Positions 48,678-56,549 of a stretch of 64,000 nt of DNA are shown here, in pieces; position 1 is the stretch's first letter, and each line of letters opens with the position of its first letter. A program made the position numbers and the translations under genes. The notes beneath the pieces were generated by a model. That model ran no database searches. It was not told the DNA's origin and worked only from the letters and a program-made list of their open reading frames with translations. The DNA lies in NCBI RefSeq assembly GCF_000142805.1, contig NC_013081.1, positions 1,178,001 through 1,242,000 on the forward strand. Reading direction: 5' to 3'. Source of the DNA: Lachancea thermotolerans CBS 6340 (taxonomy: Eukaryota > Ascomycota > Saccharomycetes > Saccharomycetales > Saccharomycetaceae).

Positions 48678-49055
48678 TTATGTGCTCAGGCTCTTGATGC
48701 GGGAGCGCTGGGCGGGCTGCTTGGACTGCGTCTCGTTCCATGGCGTGTCTTGCGAAGCCAGCGAGCGGGGCACGTGCTCATCACGGCCGCCATGGAACAT
48801 CGCGTGCACACGCGTGAGGTCCTCTTCAACGCTAGAGCCCTGGAATAGCGAGTTGGCGATCGCGGCTTCCTCGGCCGTCGCAAAAAAGATTTGTAACGTC
48901 TTTGTCGCGTTGCTGTCGTTCACGTAGTGGCACTCGTCGGGGAACGGCTGCATGTGCACTACAGGCGTGTTGCCAGTCATCTCGCGGATGTAGCGCATGA
49001 CTGATACATCGCTGACGCCCACCGGGACGTTTGATACAATGATTGAATGGCTCAT
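48678..49055 (-). CDS. Small RRM-like protein of unknown function
   Basis: The 125-residue product starts MSHSIIVSNVPVGVSDVSVMRYI, a good RNP2 strand and first helix of an RNA-recognition motif. A later NATKTLQIFFATAEEAAIANSLFQGS matches the RNP1 strand and second helix, although RNP1 lacks the usual aromatic pattern. The C-terminal 40 residues are polar and probably disordered. ATG at 49055 is the only sensible start. I cannot name an S. cerevisiae orthologue; it is not one of the genes expected after GDE1/ARL1. It sits in the gap between two synteny blocks. The fold call is by pattern only. Confidence 0.65.
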   Translation of the reverse strand: MSHSIIVSNVPVGVSDVSVMRYIREMTGNTPVVHMQPFPDECHYVNDSNATKTLQIFFATAEEAAIANSLFQGSSVEEDLTRVHAMFHGGRDEHVPRSLASQDTPWNETQSKQPAQRSRIKSLST

Positions 49056-50113
49056 CGGAGATGGGTACTAATCACGAATTGCAAGTCATAGACCACGAAT
49101 ATGCTTAATTCTGCTAGGCGTGAACAGAAACAGCGCTCGGTATATCCTTACTATATATATATACCGGCTGATGTTTGTGTTCCGCTTGGCAAGCTGGCAG
49201 AGGGAAACTTTGTGGCAGAAGTCCGGCGCCGCTATTTATACCCCCTTTCCCCGGACAAAAGCGTCTAGGGGAGCATGTGCGCTTGCGCAAACAGGCGCTG
49301 GCATTGGTCCGGGCCACTGTTCGACACCTTGCAGCGTCACACGACACAAGAAAAAGCACAGTCTCCTTTAGGCCAAACTATAGCACTCTGCTATAATAAA
49401 AGGGTTTGGTGGGGCAGAGCGGTGGAGAAGGCTGACCGCGTGTCACGAGCCCGCGTGTTGAGCGATGGATAACAGATTGGAGCGCCAACGTCAGGCACAA
49501 GCGTGCGATAAGATCAGGCCTGCCCCAACAGCCTCCAGCTTGCGCCACATCAATGCTGGTGATAGCTCAGCCGCGAGCCGTGAGTCTGTCACTCAGTACG
49601 AGGCAGCTCGCGTGCCTTGGGCGGCAAAGCTTACTAGTCACGTGCCGCGAGTCCGTAACTCCTGTCGTGTAAGATGACCGGCCGTTGGCACCGGGCTGCG
49701 CGCACGTGCGAGCTTCTTTCGCATCCTCGGAAAGCTAGGCTCCGACCCGTCACATCAACTCTTTTACACTTTTGACAGCCCCTTCATGCGCTCCTGCTTG
49801 AATCGCACCTGTTTTGTTGGGCACTCGCCAGCCGCGCCTGAACCACGAGCCGTTCTCAAAGTTTCTGAATTTTCGCGCGAGACCTCTCGTATATCGTTCT
49901 TCTTTCACGGTTCGCCTTACCGACCGCCCGCGATACCACAAGCACGCTTCCGCCCCCGGGTATGTGGAGGTGCGACTCGCAGCGCGTAGTACTCGCAGTC
50001 CGCGGCGAAAGTTCTCTTGCCAGCACTGCCCTGCTTTCCTGTCCACTATCCGCGGCTATGCGAGCCGCTGGGGGGCTAGCGACGACCCGTCGGCTCGAAC
50101 CTCCACTACATGA

Positions 50114-50133
50114 CACGTGACATATGTCACGTG
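50114..50133. promoter_or_regulatory. Perfect 20-bp palindrome of two CACGTG sites upstream of FAA1
   Basis: CACGTGACATATGTCACGTG is an exact inverted repeat containing two E-boxes 14 bp apart, centre to centre, each with the GTCACGTGA-type flank preferred by Cbf1 on one side. It lies 372 bp upstream of the FAA1 ATG. A related ATCACGTCACACG follows at about 50146. The arrangement suggests cooperative binding of a bHLH factor. Confidence 0.7.
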
Positions 50134-50216
50134 ACGGCACTAAAGATCACGTCACACGTAAACGCCGATGCAGTTTTCGTTCCCTGAAATTTCCAACAAT
50201 TGGGGCTTATGATGTG

Positions 50217-50223
50217 TTACCCG
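50217..50223 (+). promoter_or_regulatory. Reb1-type site upstream of FAA1
   Basis: TTACCCG, the core recognised by the general regulatory factor Reb1, lies about 280 bp upstream of FAA1. The core is exact, but short. Confidence 0.5.
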
Positions 50224-50375
50224 GAATGCCGGAGATTCGCGATTGCTCAACAAGTGCTTTGGAGGAAGGGAAACGTTGCGAAACCTCGCGATTCTGGCTG
50301 AATCTGCTTTTTACTCTTTCGGTTTCGGGGTACAAGTAACCAATTTGGCTGACATTCTTTGCCGAATAGCCTTAA

Positions 50376-50383
50376 TATAAAAG
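50376..50383 (+). promoter_or_regulatory. TATA box of FAA1
   Basis: TATAAAAG is located 122-129 bp upstream of the FAA1 ATG at 50505, in a less GC-rich part of the spacer. Position and sequence fit a yeast TATA element. Confidence 0.65.
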
Positions 50384-50504
50384 TTTCACTGGCTTGAAGG
50401 GTTTCACTGCTTACAGCGGTTTCTCTAAAGATCATAAAAGACTTCAAACAATCCGAGTTTAGCGAATCCGTGTTAAGGATCAAGGTATTTGAGTTCGACC
50501 AAAC

Positions 50505-52595
50505 ATGCAATACAACGTCGAGGTTGGCAAGCCCGCTAACGAGCACGAGACAGCGCCCAGAAGGAACGCGAAGACCAAGGACGGTGCCGTGATGCGGCCC
50601 CTGGGATCTAAAGCGTCCACGCTGTATGAGTTCATCATGGAAAACACCAAGCGCAGCGCCTCGCGCAAGGCCATGGGCTGGCGTGAGACCATTGAAGTGC
50701 ACGAGGAGACCAAGAAGGTCACCAAGAAGATCGACGGCAAGGACCAGCAGGTGGACAAGACGTGGCTGTACTACGAGATGGCTCCCTACAAGTACAACAC
50801 GTACACCGAGATGGAGGAGATCATGCACGACTACGGGCGTGGTCTGGTGCAATTGGGGCTGGAGCCAGGCAACAAGGACCGTCTCCACATCTTCGCCGCC
50901 ACCTCCCACAAGTGGATGAAAACGTTTCTAGCCGCGCAATCGCAAGGTATCCCTGTGGTCACTGCATACGACACCTTGGGCGAGAAGGGTCTGATCCACT
51001 CCATGGTGCAGACCGAGACCAAGGCCGTCTTCACCGACAACGCTCTGCTGCACCGTCTGGTGAACCCTGTCCAGACCGCCAAGTCTCTGAAGTACATCAT
51101 CCACGGCGACAATCTCGATCCCAACGACAAGCGCAACGGCGGTAAGTTCTACTCCCAAGCCGAGGCTGCAATCAAGAAGTTGCGTGAGGTTCGTCCAGAC
51201 TTGGTGATTCTTTCCTTCGATGAGGTTATTGCCAACGGTCGCGACGCCAAGGACACCATCGATGTCCACCCCCCCAAGCCAGACGACCTTTCTTGCATCA
51301 TGTACACATCTGGGTCCACTGGCGACCCTAAGGGTGTAGTCCTCAAGCAATCCACTATTCTTGCAGGTTTGGGAGGTGTCGCCACGGTCGTCAGCCGCGA
51401 CACCATCACCCCAGCCGACAGAGTCATCGCGTTCTTGCCTCTAGCCCATATCTTCGAGTTGGCCTTCGAGCTCATTACCTTTTACTGGGGTGCCACTCTG
51501 GGCTACGCTACCATCAAGACGTTGTCAGACCTGTCCATGCGTAACTGCCAGGGTGACATGAAAGAGTTCCAGCCTACTATCATGGTTGGTGTCGCAGCGG
51601 TCTGGGAGACTGTGCGCAAGGGTATTATGGCTCAGGTCAGCAAGCTTCCCGGCTTCACTCAAAAGGTCTTCTGGGGTGCGTACTACGCGAAGCTCAAGAT
51701 GAAGAAATACCACATCCCCGGCGGCGACACCTTGGGTAACATAATTTTCAAGAAGGTCCGCCAGGCCACAGGAGGCTGTTTGAGGCTGAGTCTGAATGGT
51801 GGTGGCCCCATCAGTAGAGATACTCAGGAATTCATCACCACCTTGTTGTGTCCTATGTTGATTGGATACGGTCTCACGGAAACTGTTGCAAACTGTTGTA
51901 TTCTGGCGCCCGAGCATTTCGAGTACGAGACCCAAGGTGATCTGACAGGTGCCGTCACAGTTAAGTTAGTCGAGGTTGAGGAACTTGGCTATTTCGCCAA
52001 GAACAACCAAGGTGAGGTATGGATCAAAGGCGAACCCGTCATGCCTGAATACTTTAAAAACGAAAAAGAAACCAAAGATGCTTTCACTGAGGATGGATGG
52101 TTCAAAACCGGTGATATTGCAGAATGGACTAGCAAGGGACATTTGAAGATTATTGACCGTAAGAAGAACTTAGTCAAGACCTTAAACGGTGAATATATCG
52201 CCCTTGAAAAGCTGGAGAGTGTTTACAGGTCCAACCCTTTGGTGCAAAACATCTGTGTCTATGCCGATCAGACCAAGGTCAAGCCTATTGCTATTGTAGT
52301 GCCCAACGAAGGCCCTGTAGGGAAGCTTGCTATCGATCTGGGCCTCATCAAAGAGACAAGCGAATTGAGCAACGTGGTGCACGACAAAAAGTTGAGAAAA
52401 GCTGTTCTAGGCGAGTTGCTGAAGACCGGAAAATCTCAGGGTTTGAACGGTATTGAGCTCATCTTGGGCGTTGCCATGTTCGATGAGGAATGGACCCCCG
52501 AGAACGGGTACGTCACTTCCGCTCAAAAGCTTCAAAGAAAGAAGATCTTGAAGGCTGTTGAGGACCAAGTTGATGAGGTTTACTCTTCGAACTAA
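50505..52595 (+). CDS. FAA1: Long-chain acyl-CoA synthetase Faa1/Faa4
   Basis: Faa1 activates imported long-chain fatty acids with CoA and ATP and works with Fat1 in fatty acid uptake. The 696-residue protein (700 and 694 for Faa1 and Faa4) opens with the family block GKPANEHETAPRRN. It holds the AMP-binding motif YTSGSTGDPKG at residues 267-277, LPLAHIFEL, GYGLTET, and the fatty-acyl signature DGWFKTGDIAEW followed by IIDRKKNLVKTLNGEYIALEKLES. Codon bias is fairly strong. It is closest by eye to Faa1 (YOR317W), but one copy should represent both genome-duplication paralogues, and the neighbour LTN1 matches the FAA4 side. Confidence 0.95.
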   Translation: MQYNVEVGKPANEHETAPRRNAKTKDGAVMRPLGSKASTLYEFIMENTKRSASRKAMGWRETIEVHEETKKVTKKIDGKDQQVDKTWLYYEMAPYKYNTYTEMEEIMHDYGRGLVQLGLEPGNKDRLHIFAATSHKWMKTFLAAQSQGIPVVTAYDTLGEKGLIHSMVQTETKAVFTDNALLHRLVNPVQTAKSLKYIIHGDNLDPNDKRNGGKFYSQAEAAIKKLREVRPDLVILSFDEVIANGRDAKDTIDVHPPKPDDLSCIMYTSGSTGDPKGVVLKQSTILAGLGGVATVVSRDTITPADRVIAFLPLAHIFELAFELITFYWGATLGYATIKTLSDLSMRNCQGDMKEFQPTIMVGVAAVWETVRKGIMAQVSKLPGFTQKVFWGAYYAKLKMKKYHIPGGDTLGNIIFKKVRQATGGCLRLSLNGGGPISRDTQEFITTLLCPMLIGYGLTETVANCCILAPEHFEYETQGDLTGAVTVKLVEVEELGYFAKNNQGEVWIKGEPVMPEYFKNEKETKDAFTEDGWFKTGDIAEWTSKGHLKIIDRKKNLVKTLNGEYIALEKLESVYRSNPLVQNICVYADQTKVKPIAIVVPNEGPVGKLAIDLGLIKETSELSNVVHDKKLRKAVLGELLKTGKSQGLNGIELILGVAMFDEEWTPENGYVTSAQKLQRKKILKAVEDQVDEVYSSN

Positions 52596-53121
52596 TTTAC
52601 GTCCGTGCTCAACTCGCAAATGCACATCCATAAAACATGAGGCATTAGCAAAACATTTATTTTTCTCTTTTCCTTGTAATCTGTCGCTGGCGTCGCTTTT
52701 TCACAACTCCTCAAGGACCTAACTGTCTGTTTTTATTATTCCCCTTTAACTACTCTCGCGAACTAATTAATCATGGAGGAGCTAAGCGGCCCACTCAAGG
52801 ATGGAGCTCTTCTACTTGATACGTGGGGAGTACTATGTTAGCGAATGAGCTGTGTTGACACGCTCGTTCCGGCATCTCCCATCTTAAGTTAAAAAAATCT
52901 CCACCGGCGTTAAAAGATAACTTAGGCGCAAGTCTCTGTGGAATTTAGCTGAAATTGCATAATGCGTAAGCAGTCATTATTCAAGTAACGTAAAAAGGGG
53001 TTCGGCTTGAAGACCATGCCTTTATAAACTAATTAGGTTGCTGTACCTACCTGCGCTTTGCGCTCATATATAAATTTTACAATACATGAAGTTAGTTAGA
53101 ACTTCCTTGGTTTGATAAAAA
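52596..53121. other. Convergent spacer after FAA1
   Basis: 526 bp between the 3' ends of FAA1 and the hydrolase gene. T-rich stretches near 52655-52740 may serve the FAA1 terminator. No gene or repeat is recognised. Confidence 0.5.
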
Positions 53122-54438
53122 TTATTGGTCCCACATTTTCATCTCTTTCTCGAGTATGCGATTGAACTGTTCGTAGTTATCGAAGTAAAGATGATGACCT
53201 GAATCATGTACAACCTCAACCTTGCTCTTTTTGCCCATCGCTGTGTTTAGGAAATGGGAAACTCGCCTTCCGCCACCCACATCCATCCAATCTTGGTCAC
53301 CGTAAAGCCAAAGCCACTCGCACTTCGCCTTAAACTGATTCATTTTATTATGGAACAGCCTCCTTTCTAGAGCATCCCTAGGATCTCCTCCGCATTTCAA
53401 AGCAAAACTCAAAAGATATTCTCCGGATCCTGGACTATTGAATATTGCGTAGGCGTATTTGTGAATCGCTTCAAACTGCTGAGCTCCTCGGTAGCCTTCG
53501 CTAAGAAGCTGCCCAAAACGCCTGTAAGACCATCCGCTCGTTAATTTTGAACCTAGAAGGCGAGAGTTTCTTACTAGCGAAAACGGGGAGATGTTTCTAT
53601 CCCAAAGCTTGGCAAACCACCAAGGAGGCAAGCGTCTCTGCTTGTTTGAAGGTGTATTGCATATTCCAGCTGGCGAGCACATGACCAGCTTTTTGAAGTG
53701 GTTCGGATATTTGTTAGCATAAAGGGCAGCAAGGTAAGCTCCCATTGAGTGCGCGACTAGCATATTTTGTTCAGGGTGCTGCAAAAGTCCTCTTTTTTCG
53801 AGCCATGTCTTGAACCGGGCGTGAAACCAATGCTCGACCTGCGCCGCGGGATCTGATTTGTACTTATAAGGAAACTTGGGTCTCGATGAAAACCCATATC
53901 CAGGGAGATCTATGGCATGAATCACCCAGCGATTATCAATGAGGTTGAGCTTCTCCAGGTTTTTCAAAAAGAAGCCAAGGCCTGCCCCGTACCCATGTAC
54001 TATGATGAGGTGTCGCAGGGTCCCGCTAGGGTGAGGCATGGCAGGCCGCACGCAAAACTCATTAATGTAATTAGCTTGCTCATCGACGGGTGTTTGTACA
54101 ACTTCAGCCACTTTATCATCTCCAGCGACGGGGAAAAAGGGCAAAGTCGATAGCAGTTGATGCTGCAGGGTACCTGCATCTTTTCTAAAAGCAAAATAGT
54201 CCCGTACCGATTCTTTCATAGAGCGCGGGAAGAGCCGAGGCAAATTTATCACCAGTTCCCTCAAAGGGATGGCGCTAGGCGAGGACGGCCTGCAGGTTAT
54301 GGATGGGTTGCTGGCGCTTTCTGAGTTACAAGGAAATGCTGGTTTCCTCACTTTCGGCTGTATACCAACCACCTGGCTGAAAGCAGATCGAAACAGCGAA
54401 GCGGCCTTGTATATTTGAAGATCGCTGATTGTCGGCAT
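53122..54438 (-). CDS. Alpha/beta hydrolase of the ICT1/ECM18/CLD1 (CGI-58/ABHD5) family
   Basis: Members act on phospholipids: Cld1 is a mitochondrial cardiolipin deacylase, Ict1 is reported as a lysophosphatidate acyltransferase, and Ecm18 is poorly characterised. From ATG at 54438 the product has 438 residues. It shows the oxyanion block LIIVHGYGAGLGFF, DLPGYGFSSRP, a nucleophile elbow AHSMG with Ser231 (Ala where Gly is usual), an acidic GDQDWMD, and the acyltransferase-type HX4D motif HHLYFD (His415-Asp420). The N-terminus is Ser/Arg-rich and could be a mitochondrial targeting region. Upstream in-frame codons to 54465 lack ATG. Which of the three paralogues is closest cannot be settled by eye. 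Confidence 0.85.
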   Translation of the reverse strand: MPTISDLQIYKAASLFRSAFSQVVGIQPKVRKPAFPCNSESASNPSITCRPSSPSAIPLRELVINLPRLFPRSMKESVRDYFAFRKDAGTLQHQLLSTLPFFPVAGDDKVAEVVQTPVDEQANYINEFCVRPAMPHPSGTLRHLIIVHGYGAGLGFFLKNLEKLNLIDNRWVIHAIDLPGYGFSSRPKFPYKYKSDPAAQVEHWFHARFKTWLEKRGLLQHPEQNMLVAHSMGAYLAALYANKYPNHFKKLVMCSPAGICNTPSNKQRRLPPWWFAKLWDRNISPFSLVRNSRLLGSKLTSGWSYRRFGQLLSEGYRGAQQFEAIHKYAYAIFNSPGSGEYLLSFALKCGGDPRDALERRLFHNKMNQFKAKCEWLWLYGDQDWMDVGGGRRVSHFLNTAMGKKSKVEVVHDSGHHLYFDNYEQFNRILEKEMKMWDQ

Positions 54439-55033
54439 CGAACGTAGAATAAGGGAATGCTTCACAAAGTTGGAAACAAATACTGCGGTGTCAGCTCAGT
54501 CCTAAGAGTTTCAAGGCCATCTAGCGCTACCGTTCAACTAAGTCCTCACTACAGAGTTTTCCTCACTAAGTAGTTTCAACTTGAGGAGATCCAGTTGGAT
54601 GTGCGTATCTGAAATGAAGGAAATCTACACCCGATAAATTTTTCGGGTCAAAATATTGACTACACTTTTTGCTCATGAGCGGGGTCAATGCACAGAACTT
54701 CGTTCATTATGTGTATGTCCTTACCTGTGGTACAGCCTGTTTATTAACCAACATGAAGCGCTGTCTTTCACACATCGTTGCTCCAGGAGTTTCGCTTTGA
54801 AGTTCCACTATCTGCTTTTTGGAATTATATTGTATTATCGTTTTTATTCAAGTTGGCGTCAAGAATTGAAGTTCAGAAATTCATGAGAAGCGAAACATAG
54901 CAGACAGGAAGAACACAAAAAACGCAGGATCTTGCGGACTTATTTATTATTGAAACAGGGCATATTTGTAGTTTCTAAGGGGGATTTTGCGCCAATAATA
55001 CGCAGGGTTTTCGCATATTTGTTGAGTAGTCAA
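54439..55033. other. Divergent spacer between the hydrolase gene and the secreted-protein gene
   Basis: 595 bp. The in-frame extension upstream of 55034 (to 54932) has no ATG. AT-rich tracts occur near 54830-54950. No known regulatory site or RNA gene is recognised. Confidence 0.5.
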
Positions 55034-55915
55034 ATGAGAACGGCGTCAGTTGTTGCCACAAGTCTTTTCACGTTCGCACTGACGATCGCCCAGGATGCAA
55101 GCGTCGAAATCCAAGGTAATCGCGAAGATATAAAGTGGAATGCTTTTAACATTTTCATAAATATAGGTGGGTTTATCGCAACGTGCCTGTCGCCGGCTGG
55201 ATTAACAGGCGTTGCTATTCCACTATGTGCTTTGACAACAGTAGCCAGTTTCTCGACAATTGTGTGCTTGAGCCTCAAGCTTTTTGATGGTTTAATTACC
55301 AAAGACAATGGGCTGGCTCCGCAAATGGTGGTCTTTCTTCGAGGAATAGGAATGGATGTGCAAGGCCAAGAGGCTTCGGAGCTGGTTACGGGGCAAGCAG
55401 AAAGCTCTATATGGGATTCATGGGCGGAGAGCACAACTTCAGTTGCGCTTCGTCAACTCCAGCCTCGCGTTATGTATTCTGCTGAGAGTTATCAGAACTC
55501 TATCGGGATCGAACGTCCCAGCTACTGTCTCTCCTTCCAACTCGACGAACAGGACGAACAGGACGAACCCTACGATATGATTTGGCTTCAACAGAAAGTC
55601 TGTTTTTCAGAATACTCCGCTGCCGCTTTTGGAGGGAAAAAGCTGGCAAGAGTGCCTCCGAAAGCAGCCACCAAAGCGTTAGGACGACTGCGCGAAGCTG
55701 GAACGGGATTTGGCTTCGGGCAAGCCCACCAGCTTGTGGAAACTATATATGCAACATTTGGAGAGTACGGGCAAGAGTTTGTGGAAAAGATGCTAGTGTT
55801 AGTCGAAGGTTTCGACGCCGCCGACGAATCTTCCGAACCTCGCGAATTCACAATAGAAGGAGAAGTGAATGGAACTGAGGAGCTCTTACTGAAAGTTCAA
55901 ATCGCAACTGTCTAG
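55034..55915 (+). CDS. Unrecognised protein with predicted signal peptide and hydrophobic segments
   Basis: I do not recognise this gene. From ATG at 55034 it encodes 293 residues. Residues 1-20 (MRTASVVATSLFTFALTIAQ) look like a secretory signal peptide. Two hydrophobic stretches follow at about 37-56 and 57-85, with Gly/Ala-rich character, and then a soluble acidic part with a DEQ repeat (about 171-178), a Gly-Phe-Gly segment (GTGFGFGQ) and an NGT glycosylation site near the end. The frame is uninterrupted for 882 bp, which argues for a real gene. Signal peptide plus hydrophobic segments plus soluble tail occurs in several unrelated secreted or membrane families. No homologue is claimed. 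It has no counterpart in either S. cerevisiae synteny block. Confidence 0.7.
   Translation: MRTASVVATSLFTFALTIAQDASVEIQGNREDIKWNAFNIFINIGGFIATCLSPAGLTGVAIPLCALTTVASFSTIVCLSLKLFDGLITKDNGLAPQMVVFLRGIGMDVQGQEASELVTGQAESSIWDSWAESTTSVALRQLQPRVMYSAESYQNSIGIERPSYCLSFQLDEQDEQDEPYDMIWLQQKVCFSEYSAAAFGGKKLARVPPKAATKALGRLREAGTGFGFGQAHQLVETIYATFGEYGQEFVEKMLVLVEGFDAADESSEPREFTIEGEVNGTEELLLKVQIATV
55544..55570 (+). repeat. Nine-base tandem repeat in the 55034-55915 gene
   Basis: Three consecutive units GACGAACAG, GACGAACAG and GACGAACCC encode DEQ-DEQ-DEP. The first two are identical. In-frame length changes are possible here. Confidence 0.85.
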
Positions 55916-56549
55916 AATTTCACGCTATGTTATGTAGCCGGTGATCATCCTAACTAGTGCCAGTAAAGTTGTATCAAGAAAGTCATTTCTTCCAGGAGTT
56001 CATGTGTTTTTAATGTCTCTTAGAGAAATCCCATATGCTACAAGACTTCTATTCAGCCTGTCAGTCTCTCTGAATCTAAGAAACATGCTGGCTTCTTAAT
56101 TAAAAGTTAGGATGCGAATGGCCCAAATCTTATAAATTTGGCCACAGCTAGAGGCGAAGTCTGTAAGTTTCTAAACATAAGGATTAAGAGCATTTTTATT
56201 GCCAGATGATTAAATTCATATGCGGCCCTCGACTTGAGATCTACCCGGGATTATGAAGGCACCCCTAACCTCGCGAGTTCAAAATGATTGTTTGCAAGTT
56301 TTAGAAGGACCTTCAAATTAGAAGTTTCAACCACGAACTCAAGTTAGGATTTTCTTTGCTATGGCTCACGCCAATAGCCGTGGTATACACACAAAGCCAC
56401 GAAAACTCTCCAGTTTCAAGCTGTTCTGCTATCGCCGAACTCAAACAATTTTATTTGCTCTTTGATATTGAAAAAAAACCATTCAAGCTGTTAGTTATGA
56501 AATCTTCAAAATTACGGCAAAGAAAGCATTTCAAGAAGTAGAGCGCCCG
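55916..56549. other. Spacer upstream of LTN1
   Basis: 634 bp between same-strand genes, AT-rich overall. It should hold the upstream gene's 3' end and the LTN1 promoter. I see no consensus factor site, tRNA boxes or LTR ends. Confidence 0.5.

Larger units (their letters stand above)
49056..50504. other. GC-rich 1.45-kb divergent spacer before FAA1
   Basis: By eye this stretch, especially 49250-50110, is richer in G+C and CpG than the rest, which opens short chance frames on both strands (for example 49465-49677, 49750-50046, 49814-50113); none resembles a protein. It contains four CACGTG hexamers (49639, 49703, 50114, 50128), a Reb1-type TTACCCG at 50217, a TATA box at 50376 for FAA1 and a TATATATATATA run near 49153 on the small-gene side. 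It spans the synteny break. Confidence 0.6.

Noticed and set aside
49465-50140. Short frames on both strands in the GC-rich spacer before FAA1
   Set aside because: They are expected where stop codons are rare because of high G+C; compositions are Arg/Pro/Ser-rich on both strands and none resembles a protein.
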